Shown: positions 49,101 through 62,420 of the stretch, one piece after another
How positions within the stretch are numbered: position 1 is the stretch's first letter
Layout of the letters: each line of letters opens with the position of its first letter
NCBI GenBank assembly: GCA_037176905.1
Contig: JBBBWG010032418.1
Span: 53,808 to 117,807 of the forward strand
Source of the DNA: Azolla pinnata
Taxonomy: Eukaryota; Streptophyta; Polypodiopsida; Salviniales; Salviniaceae
Length of the DNA: 64,000 nucleotides
Reading direction: 5' to 3'
The notes under the pieces: model-generated
The model's database searches: none
Told to the model about the DNA's origin: nothing
The model's input: only the letters and a program-made list of their open reading frames with translations
Program-made: the position numbers and the translations under genes

Positions 49101-51930
49101 AGATCCTTTGGCAACTGATTATGGGTCCATTGAAGATTTGTGTGAACTCTGTATAGCATATGGAGCAATGCCAGTGCTCGAGCGTGTTATTACTACACGA
49201 GAACTTAGTTCTGTCTCTCAAGACCCTTTGATCTCTCAGCATACCATTGCATCACTGACAAGAATATGTACCTATTGCGAAAATCATAAACATTTCAATC
49301 ACCTTTATCGTTTTCAGGTAAAATTCTACCTAGACTTTGTGATGCTTGAATTGGATCCATCTATTTTGGCCAAGCTCTATGAATGGTTAATGACAAACTT
49401 CCGAGGAACTGGATAGGTTCTGAAGAAAGATCATGTTGCTGCTGCTCTTTGCTGTATCCAATTATTTCTCAATGCTTCCAACCAAGATCAAGCATTGCGT
49501 CATTTGGAGCGTGCAAAGGTTGGTTTGTTTACTTAATGCATATCAAAACTTCAATTAATTTTAATGACCTAATTCTGTTGGAAAATGTCCTCAGACTCAT
49601 TTTGATGAAGGATATAATGCTCGAATACAAGGAGGTGAAATTTCAAAAAACAGCAGCAAAGTCCTCCGTGGCAAGAGTCCATCTGACAGATTTACTGAGG
49701 AAGAGTTGACAAAGTTCTCTGTAAGAGTGTCAACACAGGTACTGCTCAGAACTTCATTGTGTTACCCATTCATAGCAGGCAGCTATTAATTTTGAAACTT
49801 TTCGAATGTTCCACTAGTTCTTGGAACATTGGCAGGTGGCTATTTCGTGAAAGCTTTATTGATCATATTTCAGTACTATAATACACTTGAATTTGGGAAT
49901 GAAAATTATTTCATGCTGGAAATAGCAAACCCCATTTTAAGACATTCAGGATCGGTACTTAATGAGAGAGTTGTTACTGATGTCATACCACAATGGCTGA
50001 TTTATGTGCATTTTACGTGTCTGTGATGCATCTGAATAATTTATACCACAAGCAAATGCAAGAAAGGGTTTAGGGTATAAATTACTGCAGAAAGGAAGTA
50101 ACTGCAGAAGATTCTGCTCTGCAAAGTGGCTGCAAGTCTGGATCTTGAGGCTAAAGAAATAGAATAAATGGCAGAGTAATGATCTCAGGTGTCTATCAAG
50201 GACTTAAAGCAGTGCACAATGACTTGGAAGTCAAAGATTTATTCCCTTTTTTTCTTTCTTTCTGTGTATGAAACTTGACTAAAACCTGGTACTAAATTCA
50301 GTGTTTTAGATGGTTACATGGTGTGTTGCTGACTGCTCCATAATGTATTTCTATTTGTAGATGCAAGTCGTGAATTGTTTCAATGATACAGAGGGACCTC
50401 CATGGAAATATTCATTATTTGGAAACCCTAATGATGCGGATACACTCAAGTAATAGTGAACATTTATTTCAACCACTTTGATTTTGGTGCAAATTATTGT
50501 ATTGCATTTTGAACGCCTGGAACTTCCATATATGCAGACGCAGGTCAGAAGTGGTTGAGGCTCTTGCAGAAAGGAATTTTGATTTGGCTTTCCGCATCAT
50601 TACTGACTTTCAGCTTCCTCGTATGCTCCTTACTTTTACCTTGTACATTGATCTCAGTGTTGTGACTATTTTTCCTCATGAGTTCTACTTATGTCTTTTC
50701 AGCTGTCCCAATATATGCTGCTGTAGCTGCTAATCTTGCAGAGAGAAAAAAAGTCAATCAACTCACAGAACTTTTTAAGAACATCAAACCTTTCATAAGT
50801 GATGACCTAGATGAGGTTTGTATGTAATAACGTAACATTGTATCCCAGACCTGGGCATTAAACTCAAGCATTGCAGCTGTAGTTTACTGGCAGGTCATTT
50901 GTCAGAAGTATCACTTGATTATGCATTCATTTATTAATGAAATGGCAGGTTATTGGCGCTGCTATTATGGTTTTTGCAAGGCAAAAGGAACGTCCCGATC
51001 GTCTTATAGAGATGCTGTCTAACAGTCACAGGTAATTATAGGAAGAAGCATTTGGTGCATTCATCACAAATTATTCTGCCAAAGTTACGAGGAGAGATGA
51101 CATTAGAAAGTAGTGGGTGCTTATGCCACATGGTTGAATGAAGAGAAAGGAGAAAACAAATATTTGAAAACATTGAATGACATGAATCATGAAAGATGGA
51201 GTTGGCTGATATGATGGAAATGATGGGAGATTCTGGGAAGTGTTCAGGAAATAAGTATATATGAGCTCTTACAACAATTATTCAAACTTTACACTTGAGG
51301 GATTTTCACGTTTTATCCGTTTTGGCTCATTTCTCAATTATTTTCCACAGAAAAGTCTTATCTTGTGTTGCATGCGGAAGGTTAAAGACGGCTTTTCAGA
51401 TAGCATCCCGTAGTGGGAGTGTTGCCGATGTACAATATGTTTCTGATATGGTATGATCTTAACCCTCATTTATTGCATTTATATATTTTTGGTGATGTGT
51501 TAGTATATCTATTGATTCTGGCTAAGTAGCAGGCTAATGTACATGACCTCTTCAAGGTCTCCTACAGCCAGTAGTGTGTAGGTAGAAAGCTGCAAAATGG
51601 GTGCAGAAGTCATGTGATGGGAATATTGCAAGGACTTTAGAAAGAGACTCCTGCAGAGTTCATTTAGAAAACTAAAATAGAGATAGAAAGAAAAGCCACG
51701 TATTTATGATGGAAGGTTGATGTTGTTGCTCAACTAATTTGGATAGCTTTTCTATCAAGCTCTCTTTGTTCACTACTTTACTTTCATATGACCTTTTCTC
51801 AGTTGTAGTTGAGAGCCGCTGCTCATGTTTTTGCACTAACGCATTGAATGGTTTTTCTTTCCAGGCAAAGCGCACAGGTTTGATTTCAGTGGTAGACATG
51901 TGCAAGCAATGGCTCGCGAGGCAGAAGTGA
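31182..51930 (+). CDS. Spastizin / ZFYVE26-like protein (plant form), 36 coding exons
   Basis: 2637 residues, starting MAPPPTEEERLLARITANYLF. In animals ZFYVE26 (SPG15) works with spatacsin and AP-5 in lysosome and autophagosome recycling; the plant role is unknown. I recognise it by long segments: DWEWRLAVLQRLAPVSQRLW, WKEALAVLRAAPSTLLN, LCIDVAAASAKAN, RFQVLKKDHVAAALCCIQLF, and a C-terminus with WKYSLFGNPNDADTLKRRSE and SRSGSVADVQYVSDMAKRTG. No CxxC-rich FYVE finger was seen. Exons: 31182-32488, 33021-33162, 33244-33528, 33604-33756, 34115-34336, 35666-35760, 37352-37529, 38521-38954, 39565-39688, 39776-39874, 39969-40040, 40117-40248, 41172-41334, 41456-41832, 41935-42365, 43135-43479, 44140-44349, 44430-44520, 45624-45701, 45774-46064, 46166-46363, 46521-46940, 47056-47217, 47324-47671, 47756-47838, 47932-48036, 48438-48669, 48961-49317, 49417-49518, 49595-49738, 50361-50449, 50538-50620, 50703-50815, 50949-51031, 51351-51450, 51865-51930. 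All are GT-AG and the total is divisible by three. The in-frame ATG at 31182 was chosen; the open frame extends further upstream but without ATG. Confidence 0.92.
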
Positions 51931-53594
51931 TTCCATCTGTTTTTTATTTTATTTTTAATTGCACTTGATGTCGTGATCAAAGCTCCATCGTTGATTTGTA
52001 GATAGGTAAAACTGCTGTCAACATAGTATCGACTTCGTTGAGTTCCACGTGTTGTCTTTTTGACAATTTTGCAGTTTGTGCTTTCCAGGTATTTTGATGG
52101 CAGTGGATTGAGCAGACGTTACCGATTGGGTAGAGAGAGTATAGACACAAATGAAGTTTTATCTTTTTCAAAGATATGCCGGTGATCGTAGTAACTCCCA
52201 ACTCTGCCTTCAACGTTTTCAAGTGAATCATTTTGTATGTATATTAGCTAATGAAATCATAGGTGAGATTGAGACATAACAACACCAAGGTGGAACCAAG
52301 AGACGCTTCGAGAGAATATATTTCTTGGAGGCCGGGGGCTCGAGTCACTACCACTGCGCTGAACGGTAACATCTCTTGTAGCTCTGTATCGATGACCCAC
52401 AATGTAAAAAGTCCGGAAATGGACATCAAATTGCATGTATCTATCTATCTAGTGGGTGATATGCAATCTTCATTTTTTTCGCAGACTTAACACGATACTC
52501 GGATTCAATATTGCCTTTGTACACAATTCCACCACCCGAGTTCCGTGTTTACAATAAGTCACTGATTTGTCTTTGTAAAGCTGCAGACCATATATGCACC
52601 AGCAACCTATTCAAGTCAAGGTTACTCTTTTCTTTTTTTTCTTTTTCTGAGAGTGGGTTTGTGGACTCTCTTTTTGAAACTTCTGAAGCTTCCTCTCTTT
52701 CCCTAATGACAGTTTTTCATTGCATTTTCTACCTGTGGGCATCCGAACCCATGAAATCTTTTTGACTCTGCTGCTCCTTTTTCACGCCGATTGCTGTTTT
52801 CCTCGGTAGCACTACAGATCAATGGAGTTATCAATGTAAATAATTTGTGTCTCCGATCTCTCCCGAAATTTAGTGCGGTGAAAAATGTTGTCAATGGCTA
52901 TTTTATGACATAAAATTTTCCTTCATAACGGAACAAATTTTCTTCATCTCAGGAATATGATTAGGCTATGAGAGTGGGATACACACAGTAATTACGTTTC
53001 CATTAAGAAACAGTTTTCACACGATCGCCGTTGATCATCTATTCAGAGGTCTAAAATTTCCACACCATATAAACAAGTGTGTCGAAAGAGTTTGCATTGA
53101 TCTTGCATTCCCCAATCTCTACACAGTAATTGCAAAATATAATCCCATAGGATCCAAACTTTCTTTCAACTTTTTGGCAGCGAAAAATTTTCGTGCTGCT
53201 TTCCAAATCATCGCCTTACACAAAAGAAACATGTACACAACCTGATGCGTGAAATCTTGCGTCTTAAGAATTTCCCCTTTGTACAATACAAGCAAATAAA
53301 TCTGTTTTCCCCAAGTACATGGCTACATCTTAACGATTGACCAAGATGTTGGGCATAGATATGTACGTGTTTGATCCATACGCCTCTTGAAAAGCAGGTA
53401 TTGCAAAAATGATCTTAAGTATTTCAAGCGCCGTACCTGAAAAAGATTTCCGAGAACTGTGGCTCTCCAAATCATATTAATACACGAAGATGAAATTGGT
53501 ATGTTGGGGGGGGCTTTCCCAAAGGAATCGGACTCTGCTTAAAAAAGAAATATGAAGGGATGTGTTTCTGACAGTTAGTTAGTTGCATCCTTTC
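51931..53594. other. Convergent intergenic region between the spastizin-like gene and SAC3B
   Basis: It must hold both 3' UTRs, since the two genes point at each other with stop codons 1.66 kb apart. I see no further exon, RNA gene or mobile element. Short frames here have no coding support. Confidence 0.6.
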
Positions 53595-56500
53595 TCACAT
53601 CCTGAAACACTCATCCAACTGCTTGTCGATCGAACTTTGTACAAATTCACAACGCTCGAGCAATCTGGTGAAATCATCTGTGTCATGTGTTCCTTGCGAT
53701 GGAATAGAAACATGAGATGCATGCGATCCTCGAGCATCCACATCCAGAGAAGGCCCATCTTCTTCAACCGATACATCTGAAACGAATTCTCGTTGCTGCG
53801 TGTATGGCTCGAAAGGCTGGTGTGAGCTCTCGTCGATCTCATGTCCTGTTTCGTAGAAGCAGCAGCTTTCAGCTCCGTCGAGTTCTAGCTTCGCAACCTC
53901 GTCTCTCTCTCTGTCGACGGTTCTGCAGAACTCGTCAACCATTCTCGCAAGTTCTCTCTCCCCTTCCGTCGGAGCTTCAATCAACCTCACAAACTCTACA
54001 CCATCACTCTGAGCTGCTCCGTAGTCCACAAGCTCCTGCAACTCTCCTATATCAGCTGATGCAAAACTGTCTACTTCAAGATCATGCGGCAAAACCGGTC
54101 CAGCAATACTCGCCTCCACTAGTATACCGTGTGTGTCTGAACTTCTTCTGAAGGCTTCTCCTTCTTGAATCTCCATCTCAATCATTTCATCCAAAGTAGG
54201 ACCGCTTCTGTACTCGATAGGATCAGGAATTATAGACACAGATTCACCTTGGTAGGCTTCCAACGGGGATCTTTCGACCCATACAACTTCACTATCGAGG
54301 AGCCCCAACCGCATGTGGTAAAGCCTCTTGAAGATCAAGGCCCAGTTTGGGACGAGCACATGCCCTCGATTTGATGTTTGCTTGAATATGCACGAGTTCT
54401 GTATTGTTGCGCTGATTTCCTGCAATCTCAAGTTATCTCCGGGATCTACATACTCCTTCAGAATCTGTTCGAGTTCATCTTTCTGAGTCATCAAGCTTGC
54501 CACACTTTCTTCAAACTTCTCAACATTGATGGTATCTGGAAACCGAGGAAGTCTACACATATAAAGGGCCTTCACAATAGGGTCAAGGTATGTGGCTTCA
54601 TTCCAACCTGCGCGTGGTATGACTGATTCGATATTTCCCAGGATCTTATCCTTAAAAATATCTGCCAATTCAGGTGGGGGTGTATATGGGTAACTGCAAG
54701 AAGCTGCACTGGTGATTTCACGGGCTGCCTTGAGCAAATCCTCATTGAAGCTACGTACACACACTTCAGGGGTCACATGTGATGGATCCATGGCCAAGAG
54801 TCTCCTCACAGAAAGCTGTACATGCTCCATCGCTAGGTCATGAAGAGATACAGACCTCAAATCTCGTTGTGTGGGTGCCCTTACTGCAAGCCAAGCTATT
54901 CCCTCTTTCAATCTTTCCTCGCTGTAAAATTCCCTTGATACAGAATGTCCCGGCCTCCTTTCCATGGCACATGACACAGTCCAACATGCTATCTTGGATC
55001 GGTCCAAAGCATTCATGTTCAAAAACATGGCAATTGCATCAGCTTCCTCGAGGTTATGATAAAGAGTGCGCAGCTCAGATCTTACAGTTTCTTCCAGCTC
55101 GGTGTAGATAACAAGGAGAGGGAGAGCAATCCCACTATGCAGCATGTTCACTAGGCCATGAAGACGTTGGCGTTCCTCAGTCAACGATGCACTTTCTGCG
55201 AGAAGAAACAAGAGGCCATTCGCACCTTGACTGGTTTCTATGGCCTCTATTTGGCCATACTTAAAGTGCAGATCCCTTGCAATGTAGAAACAGGGAACTT
55301 TGTCATCTACTTTGTCTTCATTGGACATCACAACACTTACATGATGTACCGCGGTTCTTGAAGAGGAGAATATGCTATCTTTCTTCCTAGATGGCATTTG
55401 ATGTAGAAGCTTTGCCAGCAGCCATTCACCTGCGTTGTTGTGTCGTCCCTCATTTCCTGCTTCCACGTCATGCACGCGAGAGCACATGAGAAGCTTCCAG
55501 CATACAAATTTTCTCGCAGGGGTTTTGTCTCTCAAAACAGAGCTGACCAGTTCAATGACATCTAACCCTTCCCACATTCTCTGAATCTTAATAAGCCGTT
55601 GGTTTTCTATTTCTGAGATATCGAAATCAACTTCAAGGTTTGACAGGAAAGAATTTCTTGCAGGGATGTGTACCTGCTTCGAAATTGAAGAATCACAGAA
55701 GATGAGATTCAATACTAATGTTGAAACGATTCGTCTAAAACAATTCAAAGATGAACCAAATGCTAGCGACCTTCTGCTTATCTCTCACTGGGAGGCCGAG
55801 ATGGAAAGTACTAAGTGCCTCCTCAAGCTTCGTCTCCCGCCAAACCCTCTCTTCAGCCTTCCGTGCCGCAATTGCTCTCCATTTCCTGAAAAATCTTAAT
55901 CATTGTTTACTAGTACAAATCCTGAACTCTATACCAAAAAACTAACTGTTACCTGAAAACAAAAAGCGTTCTGTGGCGATCTGCTTCAGCCCTTAATGCT
56001 ACTTGTCTTTCATTTTCCTCTTGGTGGAAATCCCTTCTACCAACAGGAACAGGTGACTTGCTTTGTACCACATCTAGAGCTTTTGGAACTAACACCGTGG
56101 AAATATCATCTTCGATCTTTCTGATCCTCTTGTCCATATATATCGTGTTTTCATCGGGCTTGTGGTCCAAGGAAACCCCCTGTCCTCGATGAGGGGAAAC
56201 ATTTTTCTTCCGCTTGCCTATAGGATAAAACTCATTTTCTTCGTCATTCTGCAACACACTAGGTACAGGATTTGGAAGCAAACTCTCCCCGGCCGCAACA
56301 TGCATCTTAATAGCAGCAGTGGTAATACCAGAAGAAATTTGTGACAACTTGTAAGGTACATGCATATTAGAATCCTCTTGATAATTCTTGGCCTTTTCTT
56401 CCATGAGATCTTCCTCTTCATAGTCAGGCATTTCTTCGTCCACCAAAACAAGTGCAGGATGATTTAACTCTGACTGTTTCTTCAGTGGAGAGCTTTGAAA

Positions 56501-59500
56501 TTCTGATTGCCTCCTCACTGAGGGGCTTTGCAAACCTGAGTTTTTTCCGAATGAGGAGATCTTCTCAAAAGATGGTTGCGCAAAAGATTTTCGTTCCCTA
56601 GAGGATAACACATCATCTCTGACTTTCCCAGACCTTTTCTCTTCCACCATTCTCGATCGTCGAGTTCTGAAATCTTGATCTTTCTTGAGAAATGGTCCTT
56701 CCTTCACAATGTATGGCTCTTCGTAAATCTTCAGAGAGAATCCATGGTATTCTACCAATTCCTCCACGGCTTCAACCTTCATGAGAACAAAAAATAGCAT
56801 TCACTACAACGATAAAGAACACAAAAAGGTAACTTCTACTATGCTTATAAAGACAACAGCAGCTCAAGCCCTCTTGTGGATGAAGACTTGTCATATAGAC
56901 CATGATCAGATGATTTGGCAAGTTGAAATGCAAAGAAAGATAAAAGACAGCCAATTATCTGACGGCTTCTGTATACCTTCAACCAAAGACATGAAAGTTC
57001 ACCATCCCTATTTTTTTAAATAGCTTCGCAGCAGACAAGCAACTCTACAGCTCAAGGATGTGTATGCTCAGAATATGACAACTCTACAAGGTAAATGCCA
57101 ATTCACTCAAGAAAATATTTGTGCATAGTTGTGCCAATTTACTTGATTGTTTTACTTCTCTATGGAGTTTCCCAAGGGTGCCCAAAGTCATAGCATGTAG
57201 CCAGCACATTGGAATGTCCCATGCATTCAGCACCACACTCAGGCATGACACAGCCACTCCAAATAATAGGTATGATGACATAAAAAGAACAATCAGACTG
57301 CAAGATATGCATCAAGAAGTGATCCTGATGATTCACAACAAACATGAAAGCGCTATCATTACAAGATATTCGATGTTGAAAGAGGGTTCCTACAAAGTCA
57401 TCACTTCTCATACATATTTATACAAGTTGTAGTCTCTCCCACCTCCATAGCTAGCCACTCTGCCACTTGAAATAATGGAATTCCTTGGTTCTTTTGTAAT
57501 CCACTATAGAGCGAGGCCATCGCTTGGCTCCGTAGCTGAAAACAAAATCAAACCCAATCCATCAAGGCAATTCTATGGGCATGTCGTCTTCTATCACATT
57601 TTATGTAAGCAAAAGACTACCTTCGAGAAATGTGCATGCATAAGACATGCTTGGAGGTAAGTTGCATCACTAGCAAGCTTGAAAAAAGCCAGGTAATTTC
57701 CTGATCGGCAAGCTCTGGAATGAAGAGAGAAATGTGCAACATACTATGAGCATTTGATAAAAACAAGTAGAAACATAGTCACTCCACAAATCTTCTAACC
57801 TTGCCACTTTTCGAGCGAATTGAACCTCTGGAGTATTTCTCATCTCTGGAGTCATTTTTGCCAGGTCAAGTGATAACTCAGCTGGCTCTACCTGCCAAAA
57901 AGGGAAGAGTTACATGCTCCTGCAATGTAGCTTTACATTTCTACAATTCTAAATGTTTCGCAGTTTACCACATAGCCAGGATGTTTGTCAAGTTTTAGAA
58001 GAGCGTAGTATCCCCTGAGCTCAGCCTCATTGGGACATGAGCACCCTGACTTCCGAAGGTCATCGTACATGTGGAAAAGATCGACAGATGTCTTATTCAT
58101 TTGTTCTATGTTTAAATGGGCATCAAATCCTTCGGTAAATCCTTCCCCCTTGGCATATTCACAAAGCTCATGCATCGCCAATATGTGGAACCGAATCTTG
58201 CACACATCAGTAGCAGTTCCTTCAAGATCAAGAAGCCACATACACATACACATAATCTAGATAACAAATTTCTCAATTTTGTTTGCAATATTTGTTTCTG
58301 TAGGCATATACGGACCATCTGTTCATGCATGAAGACAGCCTTCAGGTTAAAAATGTGTTGCATCCTTAGGTCCATCCGGACAGCTCTCATTCTATCCCAC
58401 AAGAAATTGTGAAGCCCAAGCAGTTCATCGTCGTATCCTCTATCTAGGAGTCCTAACAAATGATCCATAGTCATTGTTAAAACAGAAATTGGCCTGATCA
58501 ATGAAGGATGCTTCTCAGCCGTCCTTGTGTACTGTCATCAAAGCAAAATATCCAGTTTAGATGCCAAAGACAATGTGAACAGAAAAAAGAGTGCCAGCAG
58601 TTACATGTAACATGTTTTTAATACCTTTTTCACAGCGAGATCCACGCTTGTCTTATTTCGATCTCCATCAAGTCGCTCCAAGCGATCCAAGTCTCCTTTC
58701 CGCTCCCTTTCATGACGCTCCGACTCTACAAGAGAGAACGTGTGTAAATTTCAAGTGACAATTTCTAGAATCCAGAGTAGCTAAAAACAGCATCAAGTTC
58801 AAATTCGTGTTGATGGTACCTGCACACATATCTGGGCATACACCAAGTACAGGTTCTGCAGATTGCCAATCTTTTTCGGCAAGTCCATCTGCCTCATCCA
58901 TTTCCACCATTTGGTGAAGGACTGCCTCTCCTTTCTCTGGGATGGAGAATCTGCTGCCATCCTTAGATTTATCAAGGAGATTCTCATATTCTGGCTGATG
59001 AGGTGCTTTTTCATTTTGGTTTATGCTATCATTAAATCTTCGCAAACGCCTTTCCTTTGCCACTTCATCCCTAACCAATCCAGATGAAGAATAACACTGT
59101 AAATATTTCTCATTCTTTTTGTTCCTCTACGGTGTGATCCCCAGCTACTGCAGAAAAAGAATTACCTTTCATTATTAACATCAGCACCAGCCTTGAGGGC
59201 TGATATAAATAACTGCGAAGTTTGATCGCGTGACGGTTTTGGCTTATTTTGAGTTAAGGAAGAGATTTTGGAAACTGGTGTCTTTACCAAAGATATCGCC
59301 TCCCTTGGAGTGACATCACCAGCACTAAGAATGGGAGGTTGACTCCTGTCAACAGCAATAGGAGATCTGTTTTGGATGACTCCACCTGCCGATGAAATTG
59401 CTCTTTGGTTGGTGCTAGGAAGGAAGTTGCTTGATTGGATTTTATGATCGAGCGCAGGAGATCTCTTCTGGTAAGGTATCGTAGTTTTCTGGTTTAAATC

Positions 59501-59920
59501 ACCACTTGGTTGACTACTGTAATTGACAGTAAGGGATCTCTTTTCAGAAATTCCAGCCACAGGTGGTGCCACATAATTTTCTGATACTGAAGGACTTTCA
59601 ACGCTTGCTCCTTTTCTCTTCAAAGATCGACCTGAATCAGCATCTGGCATAAACAGTGGAGGTGAACGTTGAGTTTGAACTATGGGTGAGGTCTTCTGGG
59701 GCATACCATTTGCACGTTGTTGTGGAGGTGTCACGAATGGTGATAAGTTGTTATTGTTGTTCCTTTGATTGTTTGAAGCCCATATGGGTGAGATTTCTTT
59801 CTGTTTCCATGGCTGCGAATTCTTCAGAGAAATAAACGATGCATCTGCATTTTGGGTATCTGTAGTATCAATCACCCCGAACTTGGCTGCTGGTTTATTT
59901 GCATTCTGTATAAATGGCAT
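53595..59920 (-). CDS. SAC3B: SAC3 family protein B (TREX-2 scaffold, GANP homologue)
   Basis: Model in transcript order: 59920-59166, 59070-58820, 58725-58625, 58531-58316, 58196-57969, 57891-57800, 57714-57621, 57535-57443, 56776-55953, 55885-55789, 55673-53595; 1609 residues. SAC3B scaffolds TREX-2 at the nuclear pore and links transcription to mRNA export. The N-terminal 250 residues are Ser/Pro/Asn-rich and disordered. The SAC3/GANP domain (about 330-610) begins with the signature CPDMCAESERHERE (CPDMC at 330-334) and includes LWDRMRAVRMDLRMQHIFN, HELCEYAKGEGFTEGFDAHL, NIEQMNKTSVDLFHMYDD, YYALLKLDKHPGYV and YLQACLMHAHFSK. A long C-terminal region follows, 693 codons of it in the last exon. 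The fourth exon ends ATG|gtccgt, a weak donor that the family alignment nevertheless requires. The start ATG at 59918-59920 directly follows a likely 5' UTR intron acceptor (catcag|tgagataaa). Confidence 0.94.
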
Positions 59921-61291
59921 TTTATCTCACTGATGTTGTAAGCTTGGAAAAGTTATTCCCCGTTTGTTGCAGAAGTGCATGAAACGCTTCCCTTTCTATG
60001 TCTTCTTGGAAGAATGAAAACCCTAAGAAAAGACAAATAAATAAATAACCATTAAACCCTAACCAAATAGTTTACTTGAAACTACTAAACTAGACACTGA
60101 AAAGATGAAGTTCATTCAAACACACTAGAAACGAGGTTGATTCAATACGAATGATATGAATTCTTCAATGCATTGAAACTCACGAAGATTAAAAAATGCT
60201 TAACCACAATAACTTCTAGTTACAAGACAATAGTTTCAACATGCCAAATGTTGTTAAGTGTCTTCCTGAGAACATGGATAAACCACTGAATGTTTCACTT
60301 ATGAAATTTAAAGAGAAAACAAAAACAAAAACCTTCAAAAACATTCAAGAGGACACGCAAAAGTTGTTTTCCTGTTTTAGGGTGGATTCATATGGCTGAT
60401 TTCATGCATGAGAAATTCATTTAAGAAAGAAAATGGAAATCACGTGCAATATAAACCCTCGAGGCCCTAATCAAAGAACATTCGGAAAAAGTGAGAGGTT
60501 TTCTGAAGGAAGAAACTCAATCAATCCATATCTTTTTCCTACAAAGGGAATCCCCGTGTATATAGCTGAACAAAAGAATATGCCTGAAAAAGATGTACCC
60601 TAATTTTCAATGGAATACATTCCAGGAAAATGGGTCTGCCAAATATTCAATCTGATGTTTTGGCTAGAGATGAATGGTAGAATTAAAAGCATTAAAGATG
60701 AAGTAATGCCACTGACCACCACGACAAGGGAGTGTAGACCAGCTTTCTCACAAAAGGTTTGAGCATGAGATGCAAATAACAACAGATTCCCACAATAATT
60801 CACATGCGTTTATTCGATACAGAGAAGAAAACCCTAGAAAGAAAAAGATAACAACAGTTCGAAATCGAAATCTCAAAACCGGAAGCCCATATCAAGACAA
60901 GGAGGATTTAAGCTCTTCCAAAATGAAGAGAAAACACTCAAAAAAAGACGAGGAGTCGGTAGAGAAGCCATTTGACGCCGAAGAGAATCAGAAACTCGAT
61001 ACGACCACATGGTACCTTTGTCCCTGTCTAACAACGAGAAAGCAAAACCCAAACAAGCGAAACGCGGGCGATCGGAAGCGGTACAAAGAAAGAAGTGCGG
61101 TTCGTTGAGCGACCCAAAAATCATAGATACTGAAGAAGAAGCCTGGATCACAAAGTGGGAGATGGGAGACGGGAGGAAAAACCAAACCTGGGGAGTCCGA
61201 AATCGCGCTTCGCTGCTAAGCTCTTCAGCTCCTCCAGCTCTGTCTTCTGTGTTTTCCGTCTCCCTCGATTTTCGATTTGCTTCTATTTCTT

Positions 61292-61322
<31 letters not shown>

Positions 61323-61330
61323 TGACTGTG
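59921..61330 (-). promoter_or_regulatory. Probable SAC3B 5' UTR, leader intron and promoter
   Basis: On the - strand, ggactccccag|gtttgg near 61190 resembles a leader-exon donor, and catcag|tgag at about 59930 an acceptor just before the ATG. An intron of about 1.25 kb would lie between. Telo-box-like aaaccctaa / aaaccctag motifs occur near 60014, 60054 and 60828. A (TTC)n run at about 61286-61320 would be GAA on the transcript side, at or above the start of transcription. Inference from sequence only. Confidence 0.4.
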
Positions 61331-61359
61331 CCCTTTAGTGTTTCTGAAATTACCAAAAC

Positions 61360-61406
61360 CCACAAAAGAAGAAGAAGAAGAAGAAGAAATAGAAGAAGAA
61401 GAAGAA

Positions 61407-61437
<31 letters not shown>

Positions 61438-62420
61438 GTGGTGGTGATGAAGATTATGTTGATGCTGATGCTAATGATGATGATGATGATGATTGTTGTT
61501 GTTGTTGTTGATGTTCGATGATTGTTAAGGAAATGATAAGTAAGTAGTTAGTTGCATAATTAGCTCAAACAGTTTCCCACAAGAGAAGAAGTAGCCAAAT
61601 AAGAAACAGAAGAAGAAGAAGATGATGTTGTTGATGTTGATGTTGATGCAGGTGATGATGATGAAGATGATGTTGATGTTGATGCAGATGATGATGATGA
61701 TTGTTGTTGTTGTCAATGTTTGATGATTGTTAAGGAAATGATAAGTAAGTAGTTAATCGCATAATTAGCTCAGATAGTTTCCCACAAGAGAAGAAGAAGC
61801 CAAAGAAGAAACAGAAGAAGAAGAAGAAGATGACGACGACGACGACGACGACGACGATGGTTGTTGTTGTTGTTGTTGTTGTTGTCGTTGTTCGATGATT
61901 GTTAAGGAAATGATCAGTAGTTAGTTGCATAATTAGCTCAGATAGTTTCCCACAAGAGAAGAAGCAGCCAAAGAAGAAATAGAAGAAGAAGAAGATGAAG
62001 ATGATGATGATTGTTGTTGTTGTTGTTCGATGATTGTTAAGGAAATGATAAATAAGTAGTTAGTCGGATAATTAGTTAGGACAATTTCCCACAAGCGAGA
62101 AGTAGAAGAAGAAGGAAGAAGAAGGTGATGATCATGATCATGATTCAATGATCGTCAAGGAAATGATAAGTATGTAGTTAGTCACATAATTAGCTTGGAT
62201 GGTTTCCCACAAGAGAAGAAGAAGCAAAAGCAGAAATAGACGAAGAAGGTGAACATGATGATCATGAAGAAGAAGAAGATGATGAAGATGATGATGATGA
62301 TGATGATGACAACGATTATTATTTGATGATCGTTAAGGAAACAATAAGAGTGAGCAGCTACTTGCATAATTAGCTCGGAGAGTTTCCCACAGCAAAAGAA
62401 GAAGCCAACGAAGAAACAGA
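61360..62420. repeat. Six-fold repeat block with a different trinucleotide expansion in each copy
   Basis: gatgattgttaaggaaatga plus a 'taagtagttagttgcataattagctc...tttcccacaagagaagaagc' phrase recurs at about 61516, 61722, 61893, 62029, 62147 and 62323. Between anchors each copy carries its own microsatellites: GAT and GTT, GAT/TTG with GATGTT, a pure GAC run (about 61829-61856) next to GTT, GAA with GAT, a GAA-rich copy, and GAT again. The resulting Ile-, Thr-, Val- and Ser-run frames on the - strand are artefacts. Confidence 0.9.

Noticed and set aside
61525-62367. - strand frames with Ile, Thr, Val or Ser runs
   Set aside because: Translation of trinucleotide repeats; frame and composition change from copy to copy.
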